Assembly (NCBI GenBank): GCA_016713245.1
Contig: JADJPM010000004.1
Span: forward strand, 1,984,001 to 2,048,000
Length of the DNA: 64,000 nt
Reading direction: 5' to 3'
Source of the DNA: Verrucomicrobiaceae bacterium
Lineage (GTDB): Bacteria > Verrucomicrobiota > Verrucomicrobiia > Verrucomicrobiales > Verrucomicrobiaceae
In this document: positions 1 to 9,186 of the stretch, piece by piece
Position numbering within the stretch: the first letter of the stretch is position 1
Layout: each line of letters begins with the position of its first letter
Translations under genes and position numbers: made by a program
Notes under the pieces: model-generated
The model's input: the letters and a program-made list of their open reading frames with translations, nothing else
Database searches by the model: none
Told to the model about the DNA's origin: nothing

Positions 1-2
1 TT

Positions 3-1223
3 CTGTTCTTTCCCAATCTCCTCTTTGGCTGGGGGCAGCCGCATCATGCGATCACGCGGGCGGCGTTGGAGACGTTGCCGGGGTGGCAGAAGGAGTTGTT
101 GGGAGACGAGCTGAAGGCGCTGGGGGATGCGCATTGCATGATCCCGGACAACGTTTACTCGGACAAGGCGAACGCGAAGTATGCGGCGATGGATTCGCGG
201 CCGGGGGAGGTGTATTTGCAGGTGCTGCATCTGCCGACGGTGCAGACGGAATATCTGGAAGTGATGACTTACTTCATGGAGCGGGCGGTGACGGCACTGC
301 GCGAGGGACGCACGGGCGATGCGGCGCGGTTCATGGGGACGATGTGCCATCAAATCGAGGACTACGGCAGCCCCTCGCACACGATGCCGGGGGACAATCA
401 ATTCACGCTGCTGCAGCAGTTTCTCCCACCGAGCGATGGCATGAAGGACAAGCTCATGCACGGCCCGATCGAGAATGGCGACTTGACGGTGAGCCTCGCC
501 GGCTATCAGCCGCGACTGCTGGGCACGAGCGTGCATGAAGCGGCATGGCGGCTGATGCATCGCGTGCATGAGGGCATCGTGAATGCCCGCTCGACGACGA
601 TCCCGATCATGCAGGCGCTTTATGCGGACGATGCGGAGGCCGTGACGAAGCACCAAATGCGTGCGGCGGTGGTGGATGCGCAGATCGTGGCGGATGCGAT
701 GCACACGATCCTTTGCCTTGGCGCTCAAAAGGTGCCTGAAATGCCCGCCGCCGTGTCCATCGACACGTTTTGGCCGCTGGAGGCGGAGAAGCTGCACTAC
801 CCGCAGACGCAGTTTTTCAGCTCGCCGTATTGGGGGCATCCGCGAATCGGCTCGATTCTCGCCGGAGGCACGAAAGCGGTGCCGCTGAGGCTTAAACTGG
901 ATTCGGGCGAGAAGGAATTCGCCCACGGCATCAGCGCAGGCATGGGCAAGCCGCTGACCTTTGTGCTGCCGAAGAGTGTGTTTCGTCGCTTCACGGTGCT
1001 GGCGGGTTTGCATCCAGAGCTCGGCGCGAAAGGCCGCGTCGAATTCACGATCAACGGCGATGGCAAGGTGCTGAAGACGATCACGCTGAACGGCAGCGAT
1101 GCGGCGCAGAGGCTGGAGTGCGAGGTGAGCGGCGTTTCGCAGCTCCAACTCATGCTCACCGGGCGTGGACTCGACTCGAAGAGCAACTACGCGATCTGGG
1201 CGGAGCCGAGTTTGATGCGATGA
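3..1223 (+). CDS. Zinc phospholipase C/P1-nuclease-like protein with C-terminal NPCBM domain, 5' end outside window
   Basis: The frame is open from the first bases of the window, so the gene starts upstream; the TTG at 66 is an internal leucine. The first visible residues include GWGQPHHAITRAAL, like the metal-binding N-terminus of the zinc-dependent phospholipase C/P1 nuclease fold. A matching second motif, HQIEDYGSPSH, fits HxxxDxxxPxH. The last ~140 residues (from about YWGHPRIGSI) resemble the NPCBM sugar-binding module, with the typical KEFAHGI segment. I infer an exported hydrolase or binding protein. The substrate is unknown and the catalytic assignment rests on motif spacing only. The neighbour downstream is convergent and only 4 bases away. 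Confidence 0.7.
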   Translation: MFFPNLLFGWGQPHHAITRAALETLPGWQKELLGDELKALGDAHCMIPDNVYSDKANAKYAAMDSRPGEVYLQVLHLPTVQTEYLEVMTYFMERAVTALREGRTGDAARFMGTMCHQIEDYGSPSHTMPGDNQFTLLQQFLPPSDGMKDKLMHGPIENGDLTVSLAGYQPRLLGTSVHEAAWRLMHRVHEGIVNARSTTIPIMQALYADDAEAVTKHQMRAAVVDAQIVADAMHTILCLGAQKVPEMPAAVSIDTFWPLEAEKLHYPQTQFFSSPYWGHPRIGSILAGGTKAVPLRLKLDSGEKEFAHGISAGMGKPLTFVLPKSVFRRFTVLAGLHPELGAKGRVEFTINGDGKVLKTITLNGSDAAQRLECEVSGVSQLQLMLTGRGLDSKSNYAIWAEPSLMR

Positions 1224-1227
1224 AAAG

Positions 1228-2580
1228 TCAGCGGACCTTTTCGAGGAGTTCCTTCACCTTGGTGGTGATGCGCTCCTCGACGTTTTCAGTGTAGGAGGCG
1301 CGGTGGCCGTATTCATACATGCCGGTGGTGCCTTCGTAGCCGCCTTCCTTCAGCACGCGGAGGCTGGGGACATAGCTGAGGAGGTCGTTGTTGTAACCGG
1401 AGACCCAGGTGCTGTTCCAGCCGTGAGTGGCTTTGAAGTTGAGGGAGTAGTCCACCACGGTTTCACCGGTGAGGGCGATGTAGGTGAGCTCGGGGCCGAA
1501 GCGCCAGACTTGAATGGGATAGCGCACGCGGTCGGGCGGCGAGCCGAGGGTGTCGTATTGGCGGATGAAGTGCTCGAATTCACGTCGTGGCATGCCGGTG
1601 AGGTTGGGAAGGCGCTGTTGGAGTTCTTCCAAGGGCAGGCCGGGTTGCAGCAAAAGCTCGGTTTGGTCCATGGCGACACGCAGCGGGCCACTGAGAGGCT
1701 TCATCGGCGCGGCGAGCACTTGCTGGACGCTTTCGGCAAGAATGTGACCATACATGGAGGCGAGCGTGGTGGCTTCGGCATCGCGGCCGCGGATGCGGGG
1801 CAGGGCATTGGCATCGCCACCGCAGTTCTGCACAAACATCGCCACGCTGCCGGGATGAGCTTTTTCGAGCTCGATCTGCGCAAAGCCCGCGTAGTCGCCA
1901 TTGATGCTGAGGCCGCCGAGGGCGGTGGTGTGGCAGGAGTAGCCAAACAGGATGGCGCGAAGGTTTGGACCACTTTTGACAGCGATGACCGGCACGTCCT
2001 GATCGACCTGACCGTCGAGTGAACGGCTTTCGGGACCTCTTGAGCGTCGTCGATTCACGGCGACGCCCGCGAGACCTTGCTCAAAGGCGAGCTCTGCGGG
2101 CTGAATCGCCGCGATGGCGGCACCGATGACTTCGTCATACTTCGCGTAAACGAAAGCGGTGTAGCGATCCCGGGCGGCGGCCTCTTCATGCGTGAATTCA
2201 TAGTATAGCCAGAGCACGTCCTCGGTGACCGGGCAGGAGTGGTTGTGCGAGGTGTTGAGGATGAGGCGCTCGCGGGGAATGCCGTGCTTCTTCTCCGCAT
2301 TTCCGGCGATGATGGCGATCATCTTGTCGCTCAAGCCCACCAGATCGGCCGTGACGAGGACGGAGGTGCTGCCGGTGTCGTCGCGGAGGGCGATGGCCTT
2401 CAGCCAGATGGGATGCTCAACACGCTGCGACATCCGCGTCTTGCCGCCGTAGCCAGCGAGTGGGACCGGCTCGGTGGGGGTGATGTCTGCCTTGGCGACA
2501 CCGGCTTGCCAGGCGGCGAAAAGACTGCCGCCGAGGCAAAGCCAGGCGGAGAAAAGAAGTTGGATACGAGTGTTTGGCAT
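1228..2580 (-). CDS. Neutral/alkaline ceramidase-family secreted protein
   Basis: The 450-residue product starts with a signal peptide (hydrophobic LLFSAWLCLGGSLFAAW) and continues as the N-terminal domain of neutral/alkaline non-lysosomal ceramidase. Family signatures are AGVAKADITPTEPVPLAGYG, the LVTADLVGLSD strand, the metal-site segment LNTSHNHSCP and FGYSCHTTALGG. These enzymes hydrolyse the amide bond of ceramides, but the family is large in Verrucomicrobiota and Planctomycetota and most members have no tested substrate. It is shorter than characterised ceramidases (over 600 residues) and lacks their C-terminal Ig-like domain. It runs away from the small gene at 2692, so 2581-2691 is a shared divergent promoter region. 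Confidence 0.8.
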   Translation of the reverse strand: MPNTRIQLLFSAWLCLGGSLFAAWQAGVAKADITPTEPVPLAGYGGKTRMSQRVEHPIWLKAIALRDDTGSTSVLVTADLVGLSDKMIAIIAGNAEKKHGIPRERLILNTSHNHSCPVTEDVLWLYYEFTHEEAAARDRYTAFVYAKYDEVIGAAIAAIQPAELAFEQGLAGVAVNRRRSRGPESRSLDGQVDQDVPVIAVKSGPNLRAILFGYSCHTTALGGLSINGDYAGFAQIELEKAHPGSVAMFVQNCGGDANALPRIRGRDAEATTLASMYGHILAESVQQVLAAPMKPLSGPLRVAMDQTELLLQPGLPLEELQQRLPNLTGMPRREFEHFIRQYDTLGSPPDRVRYPIQVWRFGPELTYIALTGETVVDYSLNFKATHGWNSTWVSGYNNDLLSYVPSLRVLKEGGYEGTTGMYEYGHRASYTENVEERITTKVKELLEKVR

Positions 2581-2691
2581 AAGCGAGGATGCTGACTTGG
2601 CTCCCCAGTGTCAAGATTGCCACCGCCTCATCTCACGGCTCCACTTGCTTGGCGTGCTTGCAGGGATGGCGTGCCGGACTACTCTCACGAC

Positions 2692-2946
2692 ATGCATTCT
2701 GACTCTTCATCCCGGCCCCTGCTGGCCGACCGGCTGCTAGCGGTGGCCGCCTGCGGCAGGGCGGATGCGTATTACCGGCTCGCACGGATGGTCGCACGCG
2801 TGCTGGTGAGTGTGAGGCTTCGCCAGCAGGAGAAATGGCGCTCGCTGGCCCGTCAGCTCGCCGAATCACCCGGGGTGGAGGACCGGCTCGTCATGCAGGC
2901 CATCGGCTGGCTTCGCCGCGGGCAGCTCATACCCGCTGCGTCATGA
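2692..2946 (+). CDS. Small hypothetical protein coupled to the nucleotidyltransferase-like gene
   Basis: An 84-residue, Arg/Leu/Ala-rich, probably helical protein beginning MHSDSSSRPLLADRL. The frame is open further upstream to 2608, but ATG 2692 is preferred because the upstream part is low-quality sequence overlapping the divergent promoter region. Its stop overlaps the next start (ATGA at 2943), which implies translational coupling. I recognise no family. Two-gene units with a small helical protein in front of a nucleotidyltransferase-fold protein occur among toxin-antitoxin pairs, but nothing in this sequence proves that. Confidence 0.5.
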   Translation: MHSDSSSRPLLADRLLAVAACGRADAYYRLARMVARVLVSVRLRQQEKWRSLARQLAESPGVEDRLVMQAIGWLRRGQLIPAAS

Positions 2947-3647
2947 ACACACTCTCGCCTTCTCCCCGCTGGGACACGCTTGCCGGTCGTGTGCTGGATG
3001 CCTTCTTTACGGCCGTGCATGAACAGATGCCGGAGTATGACCTGCCGCTCACGATTTTTGGCTCCGCGCCGATCCAGCTCTGCCTTGATGCCTCCTTTAC
3101 CAGTGCGGATGTGGACATCATGGTGCTCGGTGGTGATGCGAGGCTGCGTGAAATCGCCGCCCAGGCTGGCGTGGGACGTTCAGGTAGCCTGCGCCCTGCT
3201 TTTGGCGTGCAGATCTGCCCGGCGCCGCTTTTCAAACCCACGCCACATTACCTCCAACGCGCCCATGTGGAGACACGGCACGGCCTGAAAATTGTCGTGC
3301 CGCATCTGCGGGACATTTTGATTGGCAAAATGCATCGCTCGCGTTTTGAGGGCCAGACGGGCCTTGTCTCCAAAGACCTCCGCGCCTTTCAGCGGGTGCG
3401 TGAGATGTGCGGCGGGCATCCCACGCTCGATGAATTTCTCGAAGACCTCGCCGCCATGGAGCCGAGCTTTCGCCCGCCGCTGGATGGCAGCCTGAACTCC
3501 TTCCGCTTCAATGTCGAAGACGCGCTCACCAGTGTCTATCAGCACGCTTTGGATATCCAGCGTGACGTCCTCATCCCGGCGGCCCGGGTGCAGCCGCCAG
3601 TGTCTCCTGCTTCAGGGACGGTGGCTCAGATGCTGAGCCAGCTTTGA
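2943..3647 (+). CDS. Nucleotidyltransferase-fold protein
   Basis: 234 residues from ATG 2943, which overlaps the preceding stop by 4 bases. The segment IFGSAPIQLCLDASFTSADV followed by DIMVL is the GS...DxD signature of the pol-beta nucleotidyltransferase fold. The later DILIGKMHRSRF and KDLRAFQRVREM segments match the helices of AbiEii/DUF6036-like proteins. Such proteins transfer nucleotides to proteins or RNA, or serve as toxins or antibiotic-modifying enzymes; the target here is unknown. Forms a two-gene unit with the 84-residue gene. Confident in the fold, not in the role. Confidence 0.6.
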   Translation: MNTLSPSPRWDTLAGRVLDAFFTAVHEQMPEYDLPLTIFGSAPIQLCLDASFTSADVDIMVLGGDARLREIAAQAGVGRSGSLRPAFGVQICPAPLFKPTPHYLQRAHVETRHGLKIVVPHLRDILIGKMHRSRFEGQTGLVSKDLRAFQRVREMCGGHPTLDEFLEDLAAMEPSFRPPLDGSLNSFRFNVEDALTSVYQHALDIQRDVLIPAARVQPPVSPASGTVAQMLSQL

Positions 3648-3662
3648 AGGCAGGCTTTTGTG

Positions 3663-3736
3663 AACGGAGCACGGACGCCCCCGTCCGTCATGGTTTCAAC
3701 GAGGGTAAACGCGGACGAGGGCGTCCGCGCTCCGTT
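3663..3736. repeat. Imperfect inverted repeat between convergent genes (bidirectional terminator or dispersed palindrome)
   Basis: Arms at 3663-3687 and 3712-3736 are near-perfect reverse complements (left arm core cggagcacggacgccc, right arm core gggcgtccgcgctccg), separated by 24 bases. They lie exactly between the stop at 3647 (+) and the stop at 3736 (-), so a bidirectional transcription stop is likely. There is no T-run. It may equally be a dispersed repeat family, which only a genome search could show. Confidence 0.6.
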
Positions 3737-5124
3737 TACGCCAGGACCTCCTTCACCACATGTCCATGGACATCGGTGAGCCGGAAATCGCGGCCAGCAT
3801 GGCGGAAGGTGAGCTTTTCATGATCAAGACCGAGCTGGTGAAGGATCGTGGCATGCAGATCGTGCATGTGGACTTTGCCATCGACGGCGAAATGGCCGAG
3901 GTCGTCGGTCTCTCCGAAGCTGAAGCCCGGTTTGAAGCCGCCGCCGGCCATCCAGACGGTGAAGCCGTTCGGGTTGTGATCGCGTCCGGTGCCGTTTTTC
4001 TCGGCGTAAGGTGTGCGGCCGAATTCGCCGCCCCACCAGACAATGGTGTCTTCGAGGAGGCCGCGTTGTTTGAGATCATCGAGCAGGCCGGCGATGGGTT
4101 TATCGACGGCGGCGGCGTGGTCGCCGTGTTTGGGAAGATTGCTGTGCTGGTCCCAGGCGGGGTTGTTGGAGTTGTCGCCGTAGTTCACCTGGATGTAGCG
4201 CACCCCACGTTCCGCGAGTCGGCGGGCCATGAGGCACTGGCGGCCAAAGTTGTCCGTGGGCTTTTCGTCGATGCCGTAGAGCTTCTTGGTGGCTTCGGAC
4301 TCATCGGCGAGGTCCATCACATCGGGGGCCTTGGCCTGCATGCGCCAGGCGAGTTCGTAGCTGCGGATGACAGCGTCGATCTCCGAATCGCCGGGCATGG
4401 CCTGATGGGCGTTGAGGGATTGCAGAAGGCCGAACTGCTTCCGCTGCTGCTCGGGCGTCCAGATCGTGTTCGTGATGTTTTTGATCGAGGACTCCTTCGC
4501 GGGCTGGCCGCTGCGGCCCACGGGCGTGCCCTGATACACGGCGGGGATGAAGGCATTGCCATAGTTGCGCGGACCGCCGTTGCCGAGGCTGGGGCTGATG
4601 GTGACAAAGCCGGGCAGGTTCTCGTTTTCGGTGCCCAGGCCATACATCACCCAGGCACCCATGCTGGGGCGGATGAAGCTGGTGGTGCCGGTGTGCAAAA
4701 ACAGCGTGGCCAGACCATGCGCGACGCCTTCGGTGTGCATGCCATGCAGGAAGCAAAGGTCGTCGATGTGACGGTTGATGTTCGGGAAGAGGTTCGAGGC
4801 CCAGTGACCGCTCTCGCCATGCTGCGCAAAGTCCCACAGCGGCTTCATCACGCGTTGCGGTGCGCCTTTGCCAGTCTTGGCGATGGCACGGGCGTCCTGC
4901 ACCTCGATGACCTTGCCATCCTCTTTGAAGAGACGCGGTTTGTAGTCGTAGGAATCGACGTGGCTGACGCCGCCCTGCATGAAGAGAAAGATGACGCGTT
5001 TGGCCTTCGGCTGGTGATGCGGTTGCTTTCCGGCGAGCGGGTTATTGGCCATCGCGGACAGGGCGAGGCCGCCGAAACCGCAGGCGGTGGTCTGGAGAAA
5101 CTGGCGACGGGAGGGGGAAAGCAT
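3736..5124 (-). CDS. DUF1501 (sulfatase-like) exported protein with Tat signal
   Basis: A 462-residue protein starting MLSPSRRQFLQTTACGFGGL: twin arginine plus FLQ, then a hydrophobic stretch, so it is probably exported folded by the Tat pathway. The body matches DUF1501, an alkaline-phosphatase/sulfatase-fold family: VIFLFMQGGVSHVDSYDYKP at the N-terminus, WGGEFGRTPYAEKNGTGRDH and the histidine-containing MHDLHATILHQLGLDHEKL near the C-terminus. In Planctomycetota and Verrucomicrobiota these genes often sit beside cytochrome-containing DUF1549/1553 partners, but none is present here. The activity is not established for the family. Confidence 0.88.
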   Translation of the reverse strand: MLSPSRRQFLQTTACGFGGLALSAMANNPLAGKQPHHQPKAKRVIFLFMQGGVSHVDSYDYKPRLFKEDGKVIEVQDARAIAKTGKGAPQRVMKPLWDFAQHGESGHWASNLFPNINRHIDDLCFLHGMHTEGVAHGLATLFLHTGTTSFIRPSMGAWVMYGLGTENENLPGFVTISPSLGNGGPRNYGNAFIPAVYQGTPVGRSGQPAKESSIKNITNTIWTPEQQRKQFGLLQSLNAHQAMPGDSEIDAVIRSYELAWRMQAKAPDVMDLADESEATKKLYGIDEKPTDNFGRQCLMARRLAERGVRYIQVNYGDNSNNPAWDQHSNLPKHGDHAAAVDKPIAGLLDDLKQRGLLEDTIVWWGGEFGRTPYAEKNGTGRDHNPNGFTVWMAGGGFKPGFSFGETDDLGHFAVDGKVHMHDLHATILHQLGLDHEKLTFRHAGRDFRLTDVHGHVVKEVLA

Positions 5125-5198
5125 GCCGCTAGAACGGCGGGTGGAGCGGGAAGCTATCGCTGGACAAGCTGCCCGTGTCTGGGTAATCGCAGCGCCCC

Positions 5199-6518
5199 AT
5201 GTCTGTTCGCGTTCGATTTGCTCCCTCTCCCACCGGTGACCTCCACGTCGGAGGTGCCCGCACGGCTTTGTTTAACTGGCTGATGGCCCGCAAGCTCGGC
5301 GGCACCTTCATCCTGCGTGTCGAGGACACCGACGGTGCCCGCAACACGGCGGAGGCTTCCGCCGGCATCCTCAAAGGCCTGCGCTGGCTCGGTCTCGACT
5401 GGGATGAAGGCCCCGAAGCCGGTGGCGACTGCGGTCCCTATTATCAAAGCCAACGCAAGGCCATCTACGACGCCTACTTTGCCAAGCTGGAGGCCGCTGG
5501 CCGTGTGTACACCGAGGACAATGGCGCGGTGCGCTTCAAATTCAGTCGCACGGCCATCACCGTGCATGACCTCGTCTGCGGGGATGTGACCTTCGCGCCC
5601 ACCGAGGAGCCGGACATGACCATCCGCCGCCCGGATGGTAGCTACATCTTCCACTTTGTGAATGTGGTGGACGACATCGAGATGCGCATGACCCACGTCA
5701 TTCGTGGCGAGGACCATCTTTCCAACACCTGGAAGCATGTGGACCTCTTCAATGCCTTCGGTGCCACGCCGCCGACCTATGCGCACATCCCGCTCATCCT
5801 GAACCCTGATGGCTCCAAGATGAGCAAACGTGACGAAGGCAGCGCCATCGAGCACAGCTACATGAATGCTGGCTACCTGCCCGAGGCGGTCTTCAACTAC
5901 CTCTGCCTGCTCGGCTGGACGCCGAAGGCCGAGAGCGAAAAACTCTCGCGCAACGAGCTGGTGGCTCTTTTCGATCCCGAAGCCATTCACAGCAGCAACG
6001 CGAAGTTCGATCTCAAAAAGAGCCTGTGGTTCAATGCGCAGTATCTGCGTGAACTGAGCCCCGACGACCTTCTCAAGCAGGCGCGGCCATTTTTGACCGC
6101 GAAAGGTCTCGCCTGGTCGGATGACGCCATGGCCGCTGCGGCGGTTCACAGCGTTCGTGAGAAGGTCAGTCTGCTCGCCGAACTGCCGGAGTGGGTGCAT
6201 TACTTCTTCCGCGAAGAGTATGTCTTTGAAGCGGATGTGGTGACGAAGCTGAAGGCCAAGCCGGAGAACGCCTCCATGCTGCAAGCCGCTGCCACCAAGC
6301 TGGCCGCCGCCTCCGAATGGAGCGAGCAGAGTGTGCATGACGCCGTCGAGGCCGCTGCCAAGGAACTCAATGTGAAGCCCGGCGCGATGATGCCGCTGCT
6401 GCGTTTTGCGCTCAGCGGACAGTCTCGCGGTCCAGGTGTGACGACCATTGCGCATCTAATTGGTCGCGAGGCCACGCAGAAACGCATCGCGAGGACTTTG
6501 ACCGAGGTTGTGTCGTGA
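5199..6518 (+). CDS. gltX: Glutamyl-tRNA synthetase
   Basis: Class I aminoacyl-tRNA synthetase that charges tRNA-Glu (and in many bacteria tRNA-Gln for later amidation). The HIGH-type motif is in RFAPSPTGDLHVGGAR (residues ~5-20) and the KMSKS-type motif is SKMSKRDEG (~207). The middle has the catalytic-domain landmarks FNWLMARKLGGTFILRVEDT and the RGEDHLSNTWKH loop. At 439 residues it is slightly shorter than the E. coli enzyme. Starts at ATG 5199, 74 bases from the divergent DUF1501 gene, and its stop overlaps the GTG start of the next gene by 4 bases, so the two form an operon. Confidence 0.96.
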   Translation: MSVRVRFAPSPTGDLHVGGARTALFNWLMARKLGGTFILRVEDTDGARNTAEASAGILKGLRWLGLDWDEGPEAGGDCGPYYQSQRKAIYDAYFAKLEAAGRVYTEDNGAVRFKFSRTAITVHDLVCGDVTFAPTEEPDMTIRRPDGSYIFHFVNVVDDIEMRMTHVIRGEDHLSNTWKHVDLFNAFGATPPTYAHIPLILNPDGSKMSKRDEGSAIEHSYMNAGYLPEAVFNYLCLLGWTPKAESEKLSRNELVALFDPEAIHSSNAKFDLKKSLWFNAQYLRELSPDDLLKQARPFLTAKGLAWSDDAMAAAAVHSVREKVSLLAELPEWVHYFFREEYVFEADVVTKLKAKPENASMLQAAATKLAAASEWSEQSVHDAVEAAAKELNVKPGAMMPLLRFALSGQSRGPGVTTIAHLIGREATQKRIARTLTEVVS

Positions 6519-7156
6519 AACTGCATCTCCCGAACCATCCCACCCAGCTCTATCTCATCCGTCACGGCGAGGTGGAGGAGCGTTATCACAAGGTCTTCGG
6601 CGGCTCCCGCATCGACATGGCTCTCTCCCCGCTCGGCCTGCGTCAGGCGGAAGCGGTGGCCAAGTGGCTGCGCGATACGCCGCTGGATACGATCTACGCC
6701 AGCCCCATGCAGCGAGTGCGGCAGACGCTCGCTCCCACCGCGACCTCTCGTGAAATGGAGCCCGTGTTTCTCGATGGACTGCGCGAAGTCGATTTCGGCG
6801 ATTGGACCGGCAACCGTTGGGACGAGGTGCAGAGCATTTTTGGTGTGAGCGCCTTTGACTGGCTCGAAATCATCGAAAACGGCGGCATTCCGAATGGCGA
6901 GCCGGTTTCGCAGATCAAACAACGCGTCGGTGAATGCACTCAGCGCATCCTGGAGGCGCATCCGCATCAGCGCGTGGCCGTGTTTTGCCATGGCGGCATC
7001 ATCCGCGTGATGCTGGCCCTGCTGCTGGAGATGCCGCTGATGCGTATGGCGCACTTCAACATCGAATACGGCTCCCTCTCCGTGGTGGAAGTGCAGCCGG
7101 AAAAGAAGCACGCCGTCGAGATCGAGCTGCTGAATTTCCAGGCACCAGTGGGGTAA
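6515..7156 (+). CDS. Histidine phosphatase family protein (phosphoglycerate-mutase-like)
   Basis: A 213-residue protein with the LIRHGEVE motif carrying the phospho-accepting histidine (residues ~13-20), the acidic EVDFGDWTG segment and the second catalytic histidine in AVFCHGGIIRV. This is the broad-specificity phosphatase branch (cobC/GpmB-like), which removes phosphate from small metabolites or peptides; the substrate cannot be read from sequence. Starts with GTG 6515, overlapping gltX by 4 bases. It ends 1 base before the end of the convergent nagB gene. Confidence 0.88.
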   Translation: MKLHLPNHPTQLYLIRHGEVEERYHKVFGGSRIDMALSPLGLRQAEAVAKWLRDTPLDTIYASPMQRVRQTLAPTATSREMEPVFLDGLREVDFGDWTGNRWDEVQSIFGVSAFDWLEIIENGGIPNGEPVSQIKQRVGECTQRILEAHPHQRVAVFCHGGIIRVMLALLLEMPLMRMAHFNIEYGSLSVVEVQPEKKHAVEIELLNFQAPVG

Positions 7157-7157
7157 G

Positions 7158-9044
7158 TTAATTCCGCCGCCAGCGCTGGAACACCTCGATGGCCTCATAT
7201 TCGGCCAGGCCGAGGGAATCGTAGTTGCGTGCGTTTTCGCGGTTCGTTTCAGGTGCTTCTTTTTCGAGACTGCTGAGGGCACTGTAGCGATTGAGGGCGT
7301 TTTCTTTGCGCTCGATTTGCAGCGGGCTCATCGGCACGGCCATGTCGATCTCGTGGGCTTCGAGGGCGCGTTCCTTGCCGCGATAGAGCCAGAGGCTGCA
7401 TGCGCTGGCGAATTCCTCGCCGGTGCAGGCCTGCAAGGCGCTGATGAGCAGTCGGAAGGTGATGCCGGACACGCTGCTCGGGTCCGCCGCATCACCAGTG
7501 AGGAAGATTTGATGCGGCTTGTGCTCCAGCAGCAGCTTCTTGAGCGCATCGACATCCGCCTGCGTGCTCTTGAAGCGGCGGTAGCGGCCCTGCTCATAGA
7601 AGGGCAGATCGAGGAAGGTAACGTGCTGGTGATCCAAACCGAGTGCCTGGGCGGCATCACGCAGTTCACCGCGCAGGATGAGGCCTTTGAGCTGGCGCAG
7701 GACGGGGGTGTCCTCGCCGAACTCTCCTTTCGCATCGAGCTGGGAGAGTGCTTCTTTGCCATAAACGACCTGCGCCTTCCATTCATCGGGCTTGGTGGCA
7801 TTGGAGGAGAGCTCGAGGAGGGTTCCGGCGAATTTATCGGCTTCGCTGTCCGGCACGCGGAGGCTGCCGGAGGTGAGGGAGATGAGGTGCACATCGTGGC
7901 CTTGTTCAATGAGGCGATCAATGGTGCCGCCCATGCCGACGATGGCATCCTGAGGCTCCGGTGAGAGCACGAGGCAGCGCTTTGGAAAGGGCCGCGCACG
8001 CTCGGGGCGGTAGGTGTCATCCTCGTCGGGCTTGCCGCCGGGCCAGCCGGTGATGGTGTGCTGGAGTTGGTTGAAGATGCGGATGTTCAGCTGATAAGCC
8101 GGGCCTTGCTCGGAGAGCAGATCGCTGAGGCCGTGCTCGTTGTAATGCTCATCGATGAGCTTCAACACGGGCCGCTTCGTCTTGAAGGCCTGCCAGACCA
8201 TGGCGCGGCGTGTCTCACGCGGCGTCCACGACACGGGACCGACCAGCCAGGGGAGTTTGATGCGTGTCAGCTCACGCGAGGCACCTTGGTCGATGAAGAA
8301 GCGGGCATCGGGATGATCTTGAAGGAAGGAGGCGGAAACGGCTTCCGTCATCGGTCCTTCGACGGCTTTGGCCACCACGCCGCCTTTGTTTTCGCCCCAA
8401 GCCATGAGCACGAGTTTTTTCGCCCGCAGAATGGTGCCCACCCCCATCGTGATGGCAAAGTGTGGCACGTTTTGCTCGCCGCGGAAGTCGCTGGCGGCGT
8501 CCTGACGCGTCACGCGATCCAGCGTGATGCGGCGGGTGAGCGAATCGCGGCTCGAACCGGGTTCGTTGAAGCCGATATGGCCGGTGCGGCCGATGCCGAG
8601 GATTTGCAGGTCGATCCCGCCCACGCTGTCGATTTTCTGCTCGTAGTCGCGGCAGTGGTTGAAGACCTGGTCGCTCGAAATTGTGCCGCTGGGGATGTTG
8701 ATGTTCGCCTTCGGGATGTCGATGTGATCAAAGATCTGCTCCGCCATGAACCGCGCGTAGCTTTCCGGATGATCGGAAGCGAGGCCGAAGTACTCGTCGA
8801 GGTTGAAGGTGATGACATTCTTGAAGCTCAGCCCCTCCTCTTTGTGCAGGCGGATCAACTCGCGGTAAAACGGCACCGGGGTGGAACCCGTGGCCATGCC
8901 GAGCACGGCAGGCTGGCCGGCTTTGTTTTTCGTGGTGATGATCTCCTTCACCTCCTGTGCCAGCGCCTTCGCGGCAGCGGCGGAATCGGCGAAGATGGTC
9001 GTCGGGACTTTCTCAAAGGCTTCAGCGGGAGATCGGAGGGACAT
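7158..9044 (-). CDS. nagB: Glucosamine-6-phosphate deaminase fused to a degenerate PIG-L/LmbE deacetylase domain
   Basis: Residues ~15-270 are a NagB domain that converts glucosamine-6-phosphate to fructose-6-phosphate and ammonia. Visible landmarks are MATGSTPVPFYREL (substrate loop), FNLDEYFGL (catalytic Asp) and GHIGFNEPGSS (catalytic His). Residues ~350-628 have the PIG-L/LmbE fold seen in the long NagB proteins of Bacteroidetes, but the zinc motif normally PHPDD reads PEPQD (~362) and the later DPHGTH-type segment reads DPSSVSG (~521), so the deacetylase half is probably inactive. ATG 9044 is chosen; GTG 9074 is an in-frame alternative. Neither has a clear Shine-Dalgarno. Likely feeds amino-sugar carbon into glycolysis. 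Confidence 0.9.
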   Translation of the reverse strand: MSLRSPAEAFEKVPTTIFADSAAAAKALAQEVKEIITTKNKAGQPAVLGMATGSTPVPFYRELIRLHKEEGLSFKNVITFNLDEYFGLASDHPESYARFMAEQIFDHIDIPKANINIPSGTISSDQVFNHCRDYEQKIDSVGGIDLQILGIGRTGHIGFNEPGSSRDSLTRRITLDRVTRQDAASDFRGEQNVPHFAITMGVGTILRAKKLVLMAWGENKGGVVAKAVEGPMTEAVSASFLQDHPDARFFIDQGASRELTRIKLPWLVGPVSWTPRETRRAMVWQAFKTKRPVLKLIDEHYNEHGLSDLLSEQGPAYQLNIRIFNQLQHTITGWPGGKPDEDDTYRPERARPFPKRCLVLSPEPQDAIVGMGGTIDRLIEQGHDVHLISLTSGSLRVPDSEADKFAGTLLELSSNATKPDEWKAQVVYGKEALSQLDAKGEFGEDTPVLRQLKGLILRGELRDAAQALGLDHQHVTFLDLPFYEQGRYRRFKSTQADVDALKKLLLEHKPHQIFLTGDAADPSSVSGITFRLLISALQACTGEEFASACSLWLYRGKERALEAHEIDMAVPMSPLQIERKENALNRYSALSSLEKEAPETNRENARNYDSLGLAEYEAIEVFQRWRRN

Positions 9045-9186
9045 GGCGGCAGTTGGTGGGGAAGACGAGCGCACAGTTCTGCGGGAAAAGCAGGGGTCAA
9101 CTCCCCGCTCGCCGCACTTTCAGAACGCACGTTGCTTCAACGCAACGAAACGCCGGAAGTGATCTTGCGAGGCGGAAGCGCAGGCG

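Noticed and set aside
66..68. TTG as a start codon of the first gene
   Set aside because: The frame is open upstream and encodes a family-like metal-binding N-terminus (GWGQPHHAITRAAL).
3760..5283. 507-codon plus-strand frame opposite the DUF1501 gene
   Set aside because: The minus-strand frame has a Tat signal and family motifs; this one only mirrors its codons.
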